DNA from: Spraguea lophii
Lineage: Eukaryota > Microsporidia > Spragueidae
NCBI GenBank assembly: GCA_001887945.1
Contig: LDOQ01000282.1
Location: 1 to 54,858 of the forward strand
Length of the DNA: 54,858 nt
Direction: 5' to 3'
The position numbers and the translations under genes were made by a program. The notes under the pieces are model-generated. The model saw only the letters and a program-made list of their open reading frames with translations. It did not search any database and was not told where the DNA came from. This document shows, one piece after another, positions 52,071 through 54,858 of the stretch; the stretch's first letter is position 1, and the number at the start of each line of letters is the position of its first letter.

Positions 52071-53810
52071 TTAAAACCTAAGATTTTTTTGTATGTAAAA
52101 TTTCAAAGATTTCATAATTTGTATCGAAGCATTAGACCCTTCCATATTTATAACGTCATCTATAATTATATATATCTTATTAATCTTATTTTTAAAATAA
52201 TTTAATTGGCTTATCATTCTAAATAAATCCTTTATGATATTATTGCCAGCATCTATTTTGTTATAAATATAGTATTTATAACGTTTCATTTGATTGCGTA
52301 TCAGTATATAATTGTAAAGATAATTATCTAAGTTAAGAATATCTTCCGGATTTTGAAAATAAAGCTTGTTTATTACAATAGAATGTAAATATTTTAATGT
52401 AAATTTTACATCCAAAAGAGGTACTAAAATACATATATTAAAATTTTTTTCAGTCGAAAAAAAATTAAAATAGTGATAAAGCAATAGATTATTAATATCA
52501 TTAAGTAAATGAAGATCATTTTCAATATCTTTTCTTCTTGTATTTGTATCACGGGTTGAATGCTTCTTTATATTTTCATATCCATTTAAGCATTCCTTTA
52601 TTTGTAACATGGTATTTAAAAACTTAGTAAGTATAGAAAAATTAAACAATTGTTTCAAATAAGTATCTGTATATAAAACGGATGGATCAGCAACCAAGGA
52701 TACAATATAATTCTTATATTTTTTTTTGAAACACAAATAATTATTTATCAATTCAATGAATACAGCAGAAAAATTAAAAAGATTATTGCTTAGATGACGT
52801 CTTTTATGAGAATCGAAATGTCCATATTTCACTGCCGTGCGATTTATAAAACAATCAATTCTTAAAGAAATTCGGTAAAATAAAGCATTAAAATCCAAGG
52901 TATAGGAATGTAAGTTATAACCAATATCATGTATTTCGGACGTACCAAGAATGGCTTTAAGTTGCATTAGCATAGTATTAAAATATTGGCATGCTTCGTA
53001 TTCTTCATTCATATCAGTGATTCCTGATAAAACCTTTTCCTTGTAATGTTGAAAGTAATGCCTTAATACTCTAATAAATGGCATTGAACTCTTAGGAATA
53101 TTTCTTTTATAGATTGTTATTTGGAGTAAATTAAAATATTCATTTAAGGTTTGTGCAAATTTTAAAACAAGAACATGTTTTCCATTGTAAGTCATGAAAT
53201 TATCTGGTAATGAATATTTTATTTGATAATAAAAAAAAATGCTTTTTTTAATTTTCAATTTGTCAAAGTAGTCAAGCATTAATTCTGTTTTTATAATTTC
53301 CTTTTTGAATTTTATCATTCTGGAGTCGACCACATCACAATTTGTATTGAAAGACAAGTCCTCTATATTTTTTATTGGTACGGCATTCTCACTATTATTA
53401 AGTGAATGATTTAATACAGGAGTAAAATATTTCTTTATTTCTCCAATTATAAGTTGCAAACATGATTTCGATTCTTCACTCATCAAAGGAAATCCTTCCA
53501 TAAGATTATCAAGTAATTGCTCATCAAAATTTTTTTCGATAAATTGAATTTCATATTTTAAGTCACGAATTCTCGTAGGTTTTGACTTTTGCATCGAATT
53601 AATGATATAATTAATCGAATCAAATCTCATACAACACTGTTTTGATACGTTTGCTCTTGATTCTTGAATAATAGCCTCTTTATTTTCAAAATCATTACTG
53701 TTTTCTTGATGATTCTGAGTTGATGATAATGACGGACCTGTATTATTTCGATATATACTTTGGGCGCAATAACTCATAGATAAAAAACATATAAGTTTTA
53801 AAACAAACAT
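52071..53810 (-). CDS. Secreted family protein C, function unknown
   Basis: A 579-residue protein with signal peptide MFVLKLICFLSMSYCAQS, then a polar Ser/Asn-rich linker and a long helical body with several Cys (QCCMRF near 63, TNCDVV near 160, EACQYF, LRIDCF, YLCFKK, IKECLN). The C-terminal 140 residues align with family members A and B (ILVPLLDVKFTLKYLHSIV, FQNPEDILNLDNYL, KSLKFYIQKNLRF). The longer frame upstream of the Met at 53810 begins with TTG. ACC directly precedes the ATG. Unknown function; an exported lineage-specific protein is the best inference. Confidence 0.82.
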   Translation of the reverse strand: MFVLKLICFLSMSYCAQSIYRNNTGPSLSSTQNHQENSNDFENKEAIIQESRANVSKQCCMRFDSINYIINSMQKSKPTRIRDLKYEIQFIEKNFDEQLLDNLMEGFPLMSEESKSCLQLIIGEIKKYFTPVLNHSLNNSENAVPIKNIEDLSFNTNCDVVDSRMIKFKKEIIKTELMLDYFDKLKIKKSIFFYYQIKYSLPDNFMTYNGKHVLVLKFAQTLNEYFNLLQITIYKRNIPKSSMPFIRVLRHYFQHYKEKVLSGITDMNEEYEACQYFNTMLMQLKAILGTSEIHDIGYNLHSYTLDFNALFYRISLRIDCFINRTAVKYGHFDSHKRRHLSNNLFNFSAVFIELINNYLCFKKKYKNYIVSLVADPSVLYTDTYLKQLFNFSILTKFLNTMLQIKECLNGYENIKKHSTRDTNTRRKDIENDLHLLNDINNLLLYHYFNFFSTEKNFNICILVPLLDVKFTLKYLHSIVINKLYFQNPEDILNLDNYLYNYILIRNQMKRYKYYIYNKIDAGNNIIKDLFRMISQLNYFKNKINKIYIIIDDVINMEGSNASIQIMKSLKFYIQKNLRF

Positions 53811-54400
53811 GGTTTCATAAACAGTCAACTATTAATACCATTATATAATCTTATTTTAGAACATTATATTATTATCCTGAAATATAAAATTCAACTATCA
53901 ATAAGCTAAATTATCGTATATATTTCCAAAACTTTAAAAGATCTTTTACAACAGAAGTATTTTATATAGAAATTTGTCGACATATCTTTTAAATTTCACA
54001 ATACAAATTTAAATAAAACAAATACCGAAATTATTTATTAATTAAGCAATTGTTATTTTTTTTATAGAAATAATTTTAATGTTACCTAGTCGTTATTAAA
54101 ATATAAAATTTTATTTATTTTCTTTTTAATATTTTAAAAAATTATCAAATTAATCAAATAAAAACATTTTATATATTTACTTCTTTTATTTAATATTTCT
54201 TTTTAGTTTTAAAGATTTTATATTTTGCAAAATATTACAAAAAGAATAAAATATAAATTTACCTAGATTAGAGTTATGATAATTAAATTAAGAAATATTA
54301 AAATAATTTATTTGTATATTCTGTGTTGAATTATATCTGAACATAAATTCGTATTATAAAATATAATTCTTTTTTAAATAATTTGTTGAATAAAATTAAG
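53811..54400. other. Intergenic, nothing recognised
   Basis: AT-rich DNA upstream of family gene C. Confidence 0.4.
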
Positions 54401-54858
54401 GCCCCCTCAAAAATAAATGTACACAAAAAAGTAAAAGGGGATTTATTTGTATTAAATTATTGTATAACATATTATTTTTTTCATTGTTTGGCAATCTTGA
54501 TATAGTCATATTTTAAAAAATCATTGTTTTTTTGAATGGCCCGTAAAATTAAGGTTCGATGATCAAAATCAAATATTAAATAAAAATAAGAATATAAATC
54601 GATCTATTATGAAAATAAGAATGTTTATAAAATGTAAACTTCTCTTTTTAAGAAGTATTTCTTTACAAAATTCATCATGACAAATTTAATAAAAATAAAA
54701 ACAGAAGAAAAATATAATGATTTCGTTATATATTTAAGAAAAGGAATATGTCCAATTAATCCAATTAAAACTAAGAAAAAGAAATTTAAAATAAAAGCAG
54801 ATAAAAATGTTATTATTGAATTATAAAATTTTTATAAAAACAGATAATCATCCTTTGA
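54401..54858 (+). mobile_element. Possible left end of a DNA transposon or integrase element
   Basis: TTAAGGCCCCCTCAAAAATA at about 54398 onward, continuing AATGTACAC, is an abrupt GC-containing block followed by an AAAAGGGGATTTATTTG segment; it resembles a terminal repeat of a cut-and-paste element. A small open frame starts at 54677 and the window ends at 54858, so neither the other terminus nor a full transposase can be seen. The call rests on look alone. Confidence 0.25.
54677..54826 (+). CDS. Small ORF, possibly the N-terminal piece of an integrase-like protein
   Basis: A 49-residue Lys-rich open frame. YNDFVIYLRKGICPINPIKT followed by FKIKADKNVII resembles the short region ahead of the zinc-binding domain in retrovirus-type integrases (YLxxGxxP ... 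RRxAxxYxxxDGxL). It stops in TAA before any zinc or catalytic residues, and the window ends 32 bases later, so it is either a decayed start of a longer gene or a chance frame. Confidence 0.3.
   Translation: MTNLIKIKTEEKYNDFVIYLRKGICPINPIKTKKKKFKIKADKNVIIEL

Overview
The window is one chromosome end of a microsporidian (fungus-related intracellular parasite). It starts with about 25 units of the telomere repeat CCTAA (TTAGG on the other strand). The DNA is extremely AT-rich, proteins are short and divergent, and most housekeeping genes carry the microsporidian CCC/CCCC signal a few bases before the ATG. The genus cannot be fixed from the sequence alone.

Layout. The first 7.3 kb is subtelomeric. 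It holds a SINE copy cut off by the telomere, a tiny Cwc24-like splicing factor, a decayed gene with several stops, a secreted leucine-rich-repeat (LRR) protein whose reading frame continues past its stop, and more SINE remnants. From 7.9 to 44.3 kb lies a housekeeping core: importin alpha, acyl-CoA thioesterase, VAP, an SRP72-like protein, Cwc25, an SLC35-like carrier, an R-SNARE, Rab GDI/REP, Bud23, eL8, a membrane-anchored kinase, uL30, a POT peptide transporter, ubiquitin, RPC5, two GH19-like secreted proteins, a forkhead protein, histone H2A, a spliced serine palmitoyltransferase small subunit, HscB/Jac1 and Hub1/UBL5. From 44.9 kb to the end the DNA turns accessory: a family of large secreted proteins of unknown function (two intact copies, one pseudogene, one probable fragment), SINEs, and a possible transposon edge.

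Two themes stand out. First, a SINE family with a tRNA-like promoter is scattered through the window. One copy (46778..47268) is full-length, has a poly(A) tail and sits between perfect 17-bp target-site duplications. Older and truncated copies occur at several other places, including at the telomere junction. Second, splicing is active or recent here. Three splicing-related proteins (Cwc24, Cwc25, Hub1) occur in 44 kb, and the gene at 42291..42493 only makes sense if a 32-nt GT-AG intron is removed, which restores a serine palmitoyltransferase small subunit.

Many of the other genes serve the secretory and endomembrane system (SRP72, VAP, R-SNARE, GDI/REP, SLC35-like carrier, sphingolipid synthesis). 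This fits a parasite that exports many proteins: at least six genes here encode N-terminal signal peptides or anchors.
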